From Desulfocurvus sp. (GTDB lineage Bacteria; Desulfobacterota; Desulfovibrionia; Desulfovibrionales; Desulfovibrionaceae): 27,239 bases of DNA. Each line of letters starts with the position of its first letter. The stretch's first letter is position 1. Below are positions 6,709 to 14,338 of this stretch, piece after piece. The notes under the pieces were generated by a model. It did not search any database. It saw only the letters and a program-made list of their open reading frames with translations, and was not told the DNA's origin. The stretch spans positions 1 through 27,239 of the forward strand of contig NZ_JALNWM010000012.1 in assembly GCF_023230885.1 (NCBI RefSeq), in the 5' to 3' direction. The position numbers and the translations under genes were made by a program.

Positions 6709-7815
6709 TCAGGCGCCCTGGCGCTCCAGCCACTGGGCCACGGGGACGAAGGGCCGCTGCTGGTAGCGCCCGGCCTCTTCCAGAAGCAGCTCGCCGCCCG
6801 CGCAGGTCAGCCCGCGGGCCAGCCAGGGGTCGGCGGCAACGGCCCCGGCCACGCCCCGGGTGGCGATGGACAGCACATGGGGCAGGATGGCCTGCCCGTA
6901 GCCCGCCGAGGCCGTCACCGGCACCGCGCCGGGGATATTGTCCACGCAGAAGTGGCGGATGTTTTCCTGCACATAGACCGGATCGGCCCAGGAGGTGGCC
7001 CGGCTGGTCTCCACCGCTCCGGCGGTGTCGCACGAGATGTCCACGACCACCGTGCCCGGACGCAGGGCGCGGATCATCTCGCGGCTCAGCAGGTGGTCGC
7101 TGCGGTGCTTGGGCCACAGCACGCAGTTGATGATCATGTCCGCGTCGGCCAGGTGCTCGCCCAGTTCGCCGATGTCGCCCACGGTGAGCGGGTCCTTGTG
7201 GTGGTCCAGGGCTGCGGCCTTGCGCGCGCCGGGGTCGATGTCCAGGCCCACGGTGCGTACGCCCAGGCCCAGCAGGGTGCGCAGGGCGCCCCGGCCCACA
7301 TGGCCCAGGCCCAGCACCACGGCCTTGGCCGCGGGCTCGCCGAAGTGGGCCATGAAGTGCCGCCCGGTGCCACCGGCGGGCGACAGGGTCAGGCGCACGG
7401 CCTCCAGGGCGCCGACCTCGCCGGCCAGGGCGCAGTTGGGCGAGCCGTGGCGGTGGGTGTTCTCGGCGGAGAACGCCGTCAGGCCGACCTCCAGCATCCG
7501 GTCGAGCTGGGGGCGGTTCAGGGCGGCGTGGATGTTGGTGAAGATGATGTGCCCGGGCCGCAGCAGGCCGAACTCGGGCTCCAGGATCTCCTTGACCTTG
7601 GCCACCAGGGCCGCCCGGGCGTAGACCTCGGGGCCGTCGGCGACGATGGTCGCGCCCGCGTCGCTGTATGCCTGGTCGCTGGCGGCGGACAGCAGGCCCG
7701 CCCCCTTTTCCACGAACACCTCGTGCCCCGCCCGGACCAGGGCGGCCACATGCCGGGGCAAAAAGGCCACGCGCCCTTCCTGGGCCTTGATCTCGCGGGG
7801 AATTCCGATCTGCAT
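6709..7815 (-). CDS. Alanine dehydrogenase/PNT-family NAD(P)-dependent dehydrogenase
   Basis: A 368-residue member of the alanine dehydrogenase/transhydrogenase family; L-alanine to pyruvate plus ammonia is the most likely reaction. It begins MQIGIPREIKAQEGRVAFLP, the family N-terminus. Residues corresponding to the known substrate and catalytic set are present: Arg15, Lys75 (VAKVKE) and His96 (TNIHAA), with Asp263 in the region near the substrate. The Rossmann motif GLGHVG lies at 169-174. NIPGAVPVTAS (293-303) matches the conserved NMPGAVP segment. It diverges clearly from classic Ald around residues 118-165, and LHLA is replaced by IHAA. A different amino acid substrate, as in N5-(carboxyethyl)ornithine synthase or related enzymes, cannot be excluded. 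AGAGGAA upstream fixes the start at 7815. Confidence 0.8.
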   Translation of the reverse strand: MQIGIPREIKAQEGRVAFLPRHVAALVRAGHEVFVEKGAGLLSAASDQAYSDAGATIVADGPEVYARAALVAKVKEILEPEFGLLRPGHIIFTNIHAALNRPQLDRMLEVGLTAFSAENTHRHGSPNCALAGEVGALEAVRLTLSPAGGTGRHFMAHFGEPAAKAVVLGLGHVGRGALRTLLGLGVRTVGLDIDPGARKAAALDHHKDPLTVGDIGELGEHLADADMIINCVLWPKHRSDHLLSREMIRALRPGTVVVDISCDTAGAVETSRATSWADPVYVQENIRHFCVDNIPGAVPVTASAGYGQAILPHVLSIATRGVAGAVAADPWLARGLTCAGGELLLEEAGRYQQRPFVPVAQWLERQGA

Positions 7816-7900
7816 GGGGGTTCCTCTTTTCCGTATTGATTTCAAAGCGGTTGAGCATTAGTTTGGCGCGCCCGAACACCGCATTCCGGAGCGTCGTTCC

Positions 7901-8785
7901 ATGTTCGTCGCCGAGCTTTCCGCCCTGGGGGCGGCGGCCTGCTGGTCCCTTGGCGGGGTCATCTCCGTCGGCCCGGCGCGGGCCCTGGGGGCCATGGCCT
8001 TCAATCGTCTGCGCATCTCCCTGGCCTTCGCCATGCTCGGGGCCCTGGCCTGGGCCTCGGGCGGCCTGGCCACCATCACCTGGAGCCACGGCGCCGTGGT
8101 CGCCCTTTCGGCCTTCATCGGCATCTTCGTCGGCGACACGGCGCTGTTTTCCGCCGTGCGCCGCCTGGGGCCCCGGCGCTCGGGCATCCTGTTCACGGCC
8201 AACGCGCCCATCACGGCCCTGCTGGGCGTGGCCTTCCTGGGCGAGCAGGTCTGCTGGCAGATGCTGGCCGGCAGCGCCCTGACCGTGGCCGGCGTGGTGT
8301 TGGCCGTCTATTTCGGCCACGCCGCCGGGCGGCAGCACGAGTGGGAGCAGGTGCGCGGGCCGCTGGCAGTGGGCGTGCTCTTCGGCCTGTGCTCGGCCTC
8401 GTGCCAGGCCGTGGGCAGCGTCATCATCAAGCCCGTGCTCGACGCCGGGGTCGATCCCGTGGCCGCCTCGGCCATGCGCTGCGGCGTGGCCGCCCTGGGG
8501 CTGTGGCTGGCCTCGGGCGGGCGCAGCGGCAGCCCGGTGCCGCTGGGGGCGCGCCTGCTGGGGCGCGTGGCCCTTTCGGCCCTGGTGGGCATGGCCCTGG
8601 GCATGACGCTTCTGCTGCATGCCCTGGCCAACGGCCCGGCCGGGGTGGTGGCCATCCTTTCGGCCACCTCGCCCATCCTCATCCTGCCCGTGATCTGGAT
8701 CGGCACGGGCCGCAGGCCCACGGGCGGAGCCCTGCTCGGCGCGGTGCTGGCCGTGGCGGGCACCGCGCTGATCCTGCAACGCTAG
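7901..8785 (+). CDS. EamA/DMT-superfamily transporter
   Basis: A 294-residue inner-membrane protein with about ten hydrophobic helices arranged as two EamA repeats (roughly residues 3-137 and 151-293). Each repeat has the characteristic late glycine and proline-containing helix, for example FTANAPITALLGVAFLGEQ and ILSATSPILILPVIWIG. EamA proteins usually export amino acids or other small metabolites, but the substrate cannot be read from the sequence. The ATG at 7901 has GGAG nine bases upstream. It is divergent from the alanine-dehydrogenase-like gene with 85 bases between the starts, so a shared regulatory region is likely. Export of surplus amino acids would fit the neighbours; that is inference. 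Confidence 0.88.
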   Translation: MFVAELSALGAAACWSLGGVISVGPARALGAMAFNRLRISLAFAMLGALAWASGGLATITWSHGAVVALSAFIGIFVGDTALFSAVRRLGPRRSGILFTANAPITALLGVAFLGEQVCWQMLAGSALTVAGVVLAVYFGHAAGRQHEWEQVRGPLAVGVLFGLCSASCQAVGSVIIKPVLDAGVDPVAASAMRCGVAALGLWLASGGRSGSPVPLGARLLGRVALSALVGMALGMTLLLHALANGPAGVVAILSATSPILILPVIWIGTGRRPTGGALLGAVLAVAGTALILQR

Positions 8786-8865
8786 CCGCGCCCCCGGCGC
8801 GATGTCAAAGAATCGTGGCGCCGCGCGCCTTGGCATGGCGCGCCCCGGCGGCCCGCCGCGTCAGC

Positions 8866-8921
8866 CGAAAAATCCAGGCCGCCCGGGCTTGCGCTGCGCG
8901 CCGCGCGTCCTGGGTTTTTCG
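8866..8921. terminator. Bidirectional terminator between eamA and aapP
   Basis: CGAAAAATCCAGG (8866-8878) pairs with CCTGGGTTTTTCG (8909-8921) with one G-U pair, so both strands have a T-run at the base of the stem. The 30-base interior is GC-rich and can fold further. It lies between convergent genes ending at 8785 (+) and 8975 (-). Confidence 0.75.
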
Positions 8922-8974
8922 CCTTCTTTCACCCCTTCCGCACGGCCCGCGAGGCTTGGTGCCCCAGCAACCGC

Positions 8975-9754
<780 letters not shown>

Positions 9755-9770
9755 GGCGTGGTCCTTGGGG

Positions 9771-11168
9771 CTAGTGTTTTTCGTAGCGCAGGCGGCGCTC
9801 CAGGTGCAGGGCGAAGCGCGACAGCCCGAAGCACAACACCCAGAAGGCCAGCGCCGCGAAGAGGTAGGCCTCCTTGGTGAAGCCCAGCCACTGCGAGTCG
9901 GCCAGGGCGCTCTTGATCACACCCAGCAGGTCCATCAGGTTGATGACGGCCACGAGGGTGGTGTCCTTCATCAGGCCGAGGAAGGTGTTGGTGATGCCGG
10001 GGATCACCAGCCGCAGGGCCTGGGGCATGATGACCAGGATCATGGCCTTGGGGTAGGACAGGCCCAGGGACTGGGCCGCCTCGTACTGGCCGCGCCCGAT
10101 GCCCTGGAGCCCGCCGCGCACCACCTCGGCCATGTAGGCCGCGTAGAACAGCGACACGCCCACCAGCGCCCGCAGCAGCTTGTCCACATGCATGCCGTCG
10201 GGCAGGGTCAGGGGCAGCATCACCGAGGCCATGAACAGCACGGAGATGAGCGGCACGCCCCGGATCAGCTCGATGTAGCAGATCGACAGGGTGCGGATCA
10301 CGGGCAGGGAGCTGCGTCGGCCAAGGGCCAGCAGGATGCCCACGGGCAGGCTGGTGGCGATGCCCACCAGGGCGATGACCAGGCTCAGGAACATGCCGCC
10401 CCAGCGGTCGGTCTCCACCTCGGGCAGCCAGGTGCCGTCGCCCAGGAAGAGCACCGCCCCCAGGGCGGGCAGGGCCGTGAGCAGCAGGGCCAGGCGCCAG
10501 CCCTGCTCGTCGGCCCGGGGCACCAGCAGGACCAGGGCCGTCAGGGTCAGCGCCGTCCACCCTGCGGCCAGGGCCACGCCCTGGGGGGCCAGGGCGTGGA
10601 CGGCCACCCCCGCCAGCAGGGCCAGCCCGAGCTTGGCCGCCGCCCCCGGCGCCGCCGGGGCCCGCAGCCGGGCCAGCAGGCTGGGCAGGCCCAGGTACGC
10701 CGCGGCCAGCAGCCCGGGCAGGAGGCCGTGGAGCACAAGGGCCAGCCCGGCTCCGGCCGCGGCCAGCCCGCGGGTGGCCAGGGTCCGCGCCGGGCCGCGC
10801 CGGGGCAGCAGCGAGCCCAGCACCAGCGGGCCGCCCCCGGCCACGAGCAGCAGGAAGAACAGATCGATGCGCCAGCGCTCGGCCTGGGGGTAGAAGCCGT
10901 AGGCCAGCATGCCCAGGCGGACCTTGATGAACACCCAGCAGGCCCCCGCGCTGTCCAGGCAGGCGTCGCGCGTGTCGCCCAGCCAGGTCGCGTCGAGCAC
11001 CGCCCAGCGCAGCACCGGGGGGATCGTCCAGCACAGCAGGGCCACGCTGGCCACGGTGAGCAGCGCGTTGCCCCACGAGGAGAACAGGTTGTGGCGCAGC
11101 CAGCCCAGGGCCCCCAGTTCCGAGGGCGGCGGCGGCAGCTCGGGGTGGCGCTCGTGCTTGACGTACAT
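9771..11168 (-). CDS. aapM: Polar amino acid ABC transporter permease AapM, with extended N-terminal membrane region
   Basis: An inner-membrane permease of the His/Glu/Gln/Arg/opine class. The C-terminal permease core (from about residue 255) has the EAA coupling motif AEVVRGGLQGIGRGQYEAAQ, a region that contacts AapP. CYIELIRGVPLISVLF and LVAVINLMDLLGVI are also typical of AapM/BztC. The 465-residue length is large: AapM always carries a non-core N-terminal helix and linker, but here five or so extra hydrophobic segments lie between the first helix and the core (about residues 90-245). The start codon lies one base after the aapQ stop, which implies translational coupling. It pairs with AapQ to form the heterodimeric channel. 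Confidence 0.93.
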   Translation of the reverse strand: MYVKHERHPELPPPPSELGALGWLRHNLFSSWGNALLTVASVALLCWTIPPVLRWAVLDATWLGDTRDACLDSAGACWVFIKVRLGMLAYGFYPQAERWRIDLFFLLLVAGGGPLVLGSLLPRRGPARTLATRGLAAAGAGLALVLHGLLPGLLAAAYLGLPSLLARLRAPAAPGAAAKLGLALLAGVAVHALAPQGVALAAGWTALTLTALVLLVPRADEQGWRLALLLTALPALGAVLFLGDGTWLPEVETDRWGGMFLSLVIALVGIATSLPVGILLALGRRSSLPVIRTLSICYIELIRGVPLISVLFMASVMLPLTLPDGMHVDKLLRALVGVSLFYAAYMAEVVRGGLQGIGRGQYEAAQSLGLSYPKAMILVIMPQALRLVIPGITNTFLGLMKDTTLVAVINLMDLLGVIKSALADSQWLGFTKEAYLFAALAFWVLCFGLSRFALHLERRLRYEKH

Positions 11169-11169
11169 C

Positions 11170-12357
11170 CTAGCGGCCCTTGAGCGCCATGGCGTCGTTG
11201 TACCAGTTCATGATCAGGGAGATGACGATGCTCACCGCGAGGTAGACGAGCATGGTGATGGCGATGATTTCCACGGCCTGCCCGGTCTGGTTCAGGGTCG
11301 TCCCGGCGAAGACGGACATCAGGTCCGGATAGCCGATGACCACGGCCAGGGAGGAGTTCTTGACCAGGGTCATGTGCTGGCTGGTCAGGGGCGGGATGAT
11401 CACGCGCATGGCCTGGGGCACCACCACCAGCCGCATGACCCGCCAGGGCCGCAGGCCCAGGGACGCGGCGGCCTCGATCTGGCCCCGGGGCACGGCCTGG
11501 ATGCCGGCGCGCACGTTCTCGGCGATGAAGCCCGCCGTGTAGAGGGTCAGCGCCAGGGCCAGGGCGATGAACTCGGGCTCCACCGTGCCCCCGCCCCGGA
11601 AATTGAAGCCCGACAGGGCCGGGATCGACCATTCCACCCGGGCGTCGGCCAGGGCCCAGGCCAGGGCCGGGGGCAGGGCGGCCAGCAGCGCGCCCAGGCG
11701 CCACACGGGCAGGGACCGCCCGGTGCGCACCCGGCGGCGTCTGGCCCAGGCCGCGAAGCCCCAGGCCAGGGCCAGCCCGGCCGCCAGGGCCAGGCCCACG
11801 GCCAGCCCGCCCCTTTCCCACTGCGGCCAGGGCAGCACGAGGCCCCGGTTGCACAGATAGGCCACGCCGCCCAGGTCCAGGGCCTGGCGCGGCGGGGGCA
11901 GCGGGTTGAGCACCGCGATGTACCAGAACAGGATTTGCAGCAGCAACGGCACGTTGCGGACCACCTCGACATAGACCCCCGCCAGGCGCGCCGCCAGCCA
12001 GTTGGGCGACAGGCGCAGCAGTCCGAGCAGGAAGCCCAGCACCGTGGAGGCCGCGATGCACACCGCCGAAACCGCCAGGGTGTTCAGCAGGCCGACCCAG
12101 AAGGCCCGGGCGTAGGTGCTGGCCCGGGAGTATTCGATGAGGGTCTGGCTGATCTCGAACCCGGCCACCTGGTCGAGGAACCCGAAACCCGAGGCGATGC
12201 CCGCGCGCTCCAGGTTGCGGGCCATGTTCAGCCCGGCGCAGGCCAGCAGCGCGGCCACCAGCGCGAAGGCGGCCGCCTGCGCGATCACGGCGCGCCACCT
12301 GCGGTCGTGCAGCAGCCGCGAGGGGCCCTTGGGTTCGGGTGTGGCGGGGTCGGCCAA
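11170..12357 (-). CDS. aapQ: Polar amino acid ABC transporter permease AapQ
   Basis: The partner permease of AapM, 395 residues, with the family's long periplasmic insert between the first and second core helices. The EAA motif reads AENVRAGIQAVPRGQIEAAA. YVEVVRNVPLLLQILFWY and the ending NWYNDAMALKGR are typical of AapQ/BztB. No ATG gives a sensible length. TTG at 12357, preceded by AAAGGA at a spacing of eight bases, gives the N-terminus LADPATPEPKGPSRLL and is preferred; a GTG further in would cut into the first membrane helix. The gene lies 80 bases downstream of aapJ, separated by a stem-loop, and its stop is one base before aapM. Confidence 0.93.
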   Translation of the reverse strand: MADPATPEPKGPSRLLHDRRWRAVIAQAAAFALVAALLACAGLNMARNLERAGIASGFGFLDQVAGFEISQTLIEYSRASTYARAFWVGLLNTLAVSAVCIAASTVLGFLLGLLRLSPNWLAARLAGVYVEVVRNVPLLLQILFWYIAVLNPLPPPRQALDLGGVAYLCNRGLVLPWPQWERGGLAVGLALAAGLALAWGFAAWARRRRVRTGRSLPVWRLGALLAALPPALAWALADARVEWSIPALSGFNFRGGGTVEPEFIALALALTLYTAGFIAENVRAGIQAVPRGQIEAAASLGLRPWRVMRLVVVPQAMRVIIPPLTSQHMTLVKNSSLAVVIGYPDLMSVFAGTTLNQTGQAVEIIAITMLVYLAVSIVISLIMNWYNDAMALKGR

Positions 12358-12394
12358 GGCGGGGCGTCCTTTCCCGCTCCGGGGGCGGGGGTTG

Positions 12395-12421
12395 CCCGGG
12401 CCCGCGCGCGGCGGGCCCGGG
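12395..12421 (-). other. Intercistronic stem-loop between aapJ and aapQ
   Basis: CCCGGGCCCG (12395-12404) and CGGGCCCGGG (12412-12421) form a perfect ten-base stem with a seven-base loop, 16 bases after the aapJ stop. There is no T-tract. In many ABC operons such a structure after the binding-protein gene protects its message or partly terminates transcription, giving more binding protein than permease. That role is inferred from position. Confidence 0.6.
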
Positions 12422-12437
12422 ATCGGTGGCGTGGGGA

Positions 12438-13451
12438 TCAGCGGACGGGCGGGGCGTACAGCAGGCCGCCGTTGGTCCACAGGGCGTTCAGGCCGCGCTC
12501 GAGCTTGAGGGGCGTGGCGGGGCCCACGTTGCGGTCGTAAATCTCGCCGTAGTTGCCCACGAGCTTGACGACGTTGTAGGCCCACTGGTTGGTCAGGCCG
12601 AGCTGTTCGCCCAGGTTGCCGTCCAGGCCCAGCAGCCGCTTGACGGCCGGGTTCTCGGACTTGAGCATCTCGTCGACGTTGGCGGAGGTGACGCCCAGCT
12701 CCTCGGCGTTGATGAGCGCGAACAGGGTCCAGCGCACGATGTCGGACCACTGGCTGTCGCCCTGGCGCACGGCGGGGCCCAGGGGCTCCTTGGAGATGAT
12801 CTCGGGCAGGATGATGTGCTCGTCGGGGTTGGACATGGTGGTGCGGCGCGCGGCCAGGCCCGAGGCGTCGGTGGTGTACACGTCGGCGCGGCCCGTGTCG
12901 TAGATGACGGTGGCCTCGTCGGCGCTCTCGAAGACCACGGGCTTGAAGGTCATGCCGTGGGCCGCGAAATAGTCGGAGACGTTCATCTCGGTGGTGGTGC
13001 CGATCTGGATGCAGATGCTGGCGCCGTCCAGCTCCCTGGCGCTTTTCACGCCGAGCTTCTTGCTGACCATGAAGCCCTGGCCGTCGTAGAAGAGCACGCC
13101 CGCGAAGTCGATGCCCTGGGCGGCGTCGCGCTCCAGGCTCCAGGTGGTGTTGCGCGAAAGCACGTCGATTTCACCGGTCTGCAGGGCGGTGAAGCGCTCC
13201 TTGGTGGTCACGGGCACGAACTTGACCTTGTCGGGATCGCCGAACACGGCGGCGGCCACGGCGCGGCAGAAGTCCACGTCCAGGCCGCGCCAGACGCCGT
13301 CCTGATCCGGGGCGGAGAAGCCGGGCACCTTGCCGCTGACCCCGGCGGAGACAAAGCCCTTGTTCTTCACGTCGTCCAGGGTTCCGGCCGAGGCGGCGCA
13401 GGCCAGGGCCAGCGTCAGCACGGCGGCGAGGGGAACGAGAAATCTTTTCAC
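12438..13451 (-). CDS. aapJ: Polar amino acid ABC transporter, periplasmic binding protein
   Basis: The solute receptor of the importer, 337 residues. The GTG start at 13451 is preceded by GGGAGG at a spacing of six to seven bases; longer alternatives have no such site. Residues 1-22 form a signal peptide (basic KR, hydrophobic core, ASA cleavage site), so the product is exported to the periplasm. The mature part starts GTLDDVKNKG and has the SBP_bac_3 pattern: GVWRGLDVDFCRAVAAAVFG, RFTALQTGEIDVLSRNTTW and WTLFALINAEELGVT. The family binds general L-amino acids, often Glu, Asp, Gln or Asn. It is the first gene of the aapJQMP operon; the upstream DNA is AT-rich with promoter-like elements. Confidence 0.96.
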   Translation of the reverse strand: MKRFLVPLAAVLTLALACAASAGTLDDVKNKGFVSAGVSGKVPGFSAPDQDGVWRGLDVDFCRAVAAAVFGDPDKVKFVPVTTKERFTALQTGEIDVLSRNTTWSLERDAAQGIDFAGVLFYDGQGFMVSKKLGVKSARELDGASICIQIGTTTEMNVSDYFAAHGMTFKPVVFESADEATVIYDTGRADVYTTDASGLAARRTTMSNPDEHIILPEIISKEPLGPAVRQGDSQWSDIVRWTLFALINAEELGVTSANVDEMLKSENPAVKRLLGLDGNLGEQLGLTNQWAYNVVKLVGNYGEIYDRNVGPATPLKLERGLNALWTNGGLLYAPPVR

Positions 13452-13536
13452 GGGAGCCTCCCTAGCGGGTTGGGTTGGAGCGGGGCGGCGGGCCGACCCG
13501 CGGTGCCCGGGCGGCGGCGCGTGCCCCACCCGGTAA

Positions 13537-13548
13537 ACAATGTATTGT
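13537..13548. promoter_or_regulatory. Small inverted repeat upstream of aapJ
   Basis: ACAATGTATTGT is a perfect palindrome of five-base arms around GT, about 86 bases upstream of the aapJ start in an otherwise GC-rich region. It may be an operator for the aap operon. The regulator is unknown. Confidence 0.35.
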
Positions 13549-13560
13549 CGAACCGAAGTT

Positions 13561-13589
13561 TTTTTCTTGGAAAATTCGGCACTTGTCAA
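13561..13589 (-). promoter_or_regulatory. Possible promoter for the aapJQMP operon
   Basis: The minus strand has a perfect -35 consensus TTGACA (13589-13584). The best-spaced -10 after 17 bases is only GAAAAA. The AT-rich stretch 13534-13590 is nevertheless the obvious promoter region of the operon; the exact -10 is uncertain. Confidence 0.3.
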
Positions 13590-13679
13590 GCGGAAGGGCC
13601 CCGCGGCGCTAACCACGCGACATGACAAGCCAATATCCCGCACCGGCTGGCGCGCCACGTTTTTCAGCCCGGGCGGGAA

Positions 13680-14135
13680 TCAGGGCGCGCCGTAGGTGGC
13701 CACGATGCTGGCCGAGGCCAGGACATGCCCCTGCAGGGCGGCGTCGAAGTCCTTGCGCCCGGCCCGGGGCGGCAGGTCGGGGTCCGTGTCCAGGGCGTAG
13801 ACGGTGAAGACGTAGCGTCCGCTGCCGTGGCCGGGGGCCGGGCCGCTGTAGCCCAGGCGGCCCCAGTCGTTCAGGCCCTGGCGCAGGCCCGAGGGGTGCT
13901 CGGCCATGCGCGCCAGCTTGGGCGCGAGCATGAAGGCGGCGCCCGGAATGCCGTAGACCAGCCAGTGGGTCCAGGGGCCGTGGGGCCCGTCCTGGTCCTC
14001 GCAGAGCAGGGCGAAGCTCCGGGTTCCCTCGGGGGCGTCGTCCCATTCCAGGGCCGGGGCGAAGTCGCTGGCGTCGGCGGTGTACTGGATGGGCAGGGCC
14101 TGGCCGTCGGCGAACTGGGGGCTTTTGAGCTGCAT
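13680..14135 (-). CDS. YbhB/YbcL family Raf-kinase-inhibitor-like (PEBP) protein
   Basis: A 151-residue soluble protein of the phosphatidylethanolamine-binding-protein fold. It starts MQLKSPQFADGQALPIQYT, typical of the bacterial YbhB/YbcL branch. The anion-pocket motif is present as DQDGPHGPWTHWLVYGIP (residues 47-64), and WGRLGYSGPAPGHGSGRY then FTVYALD matches the second signature, with SGRY where most members have HRY. There is no signal peptide, so it is probably cytoplasmic. The molecular role of these proteins in bacteria is poorly defined. AGGAG lies 11 bases upstream of the ATG. It stands alone, divergent from the diguanylate cyclase gene and downstream-facing toward the aap promoter region. 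Confidence 0.92.
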   Translation of the reverse strand: MQLKSPQFADGQALPIQYTADASDFAPALEWDDAPEGTRSFALLCEDQDGPHGPWTHWLVYGIPGAAFMLAPKLARMAEHPSGLRQGLNDWGRLGYSGPAPGHGSGRYVFTVYALDTDPDLPPRAGRKDFDAALQGHVLASASIVATYGAP

Positions 14136-14215
14136 GGTCGCGAAAACTCCTGGTTGGGGTCGTGGTCCGGGTGGGATAGCAGACCCCGGGCAGTCTTGCC
14201 AAGCCCGGCGCGGCC

Positions 14216-14244
14216 TTGCGCCCGGGAGCCATCGCGGCTATCGT
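14216..14244 (+). promoter_or_regulatory. Possible promoter for the PAS-GGDEF gene
   Basis: TTGCGC (14216-14221) and TATCGT (14239-14244) are separated by 17 bases and lie about 95 bases before the proposed start. Both hexamers are moderate matches to the sigma70 consensus. Confidence 0.3.
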
Positions 14245-14338
14245 TGATTGTGTACGCAGCCCCGGCGCAGCGGGGCGGACAATCGACGGCACCCCCGCCG
14301 GACCCCCCGGTCCGGCCAGCGGGGCGACGAGGAGCCCA

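Noticed and set aside
5881..7839. Long plus-strand open frame opposite dsdA and the alanine-dehydrogenase-like gene
   Set aside because: The product is Gly/Gln/His-rich and crosses two convincing genes in antisense; it is a compositional artefact.
7816..7900. Riboswitch or attenuator between the alanine-dehydrogenase-like gene and the EamA gene
   Set aside because: The 85-base divergent gap has no stable hairpin series or known aptamer pattern.
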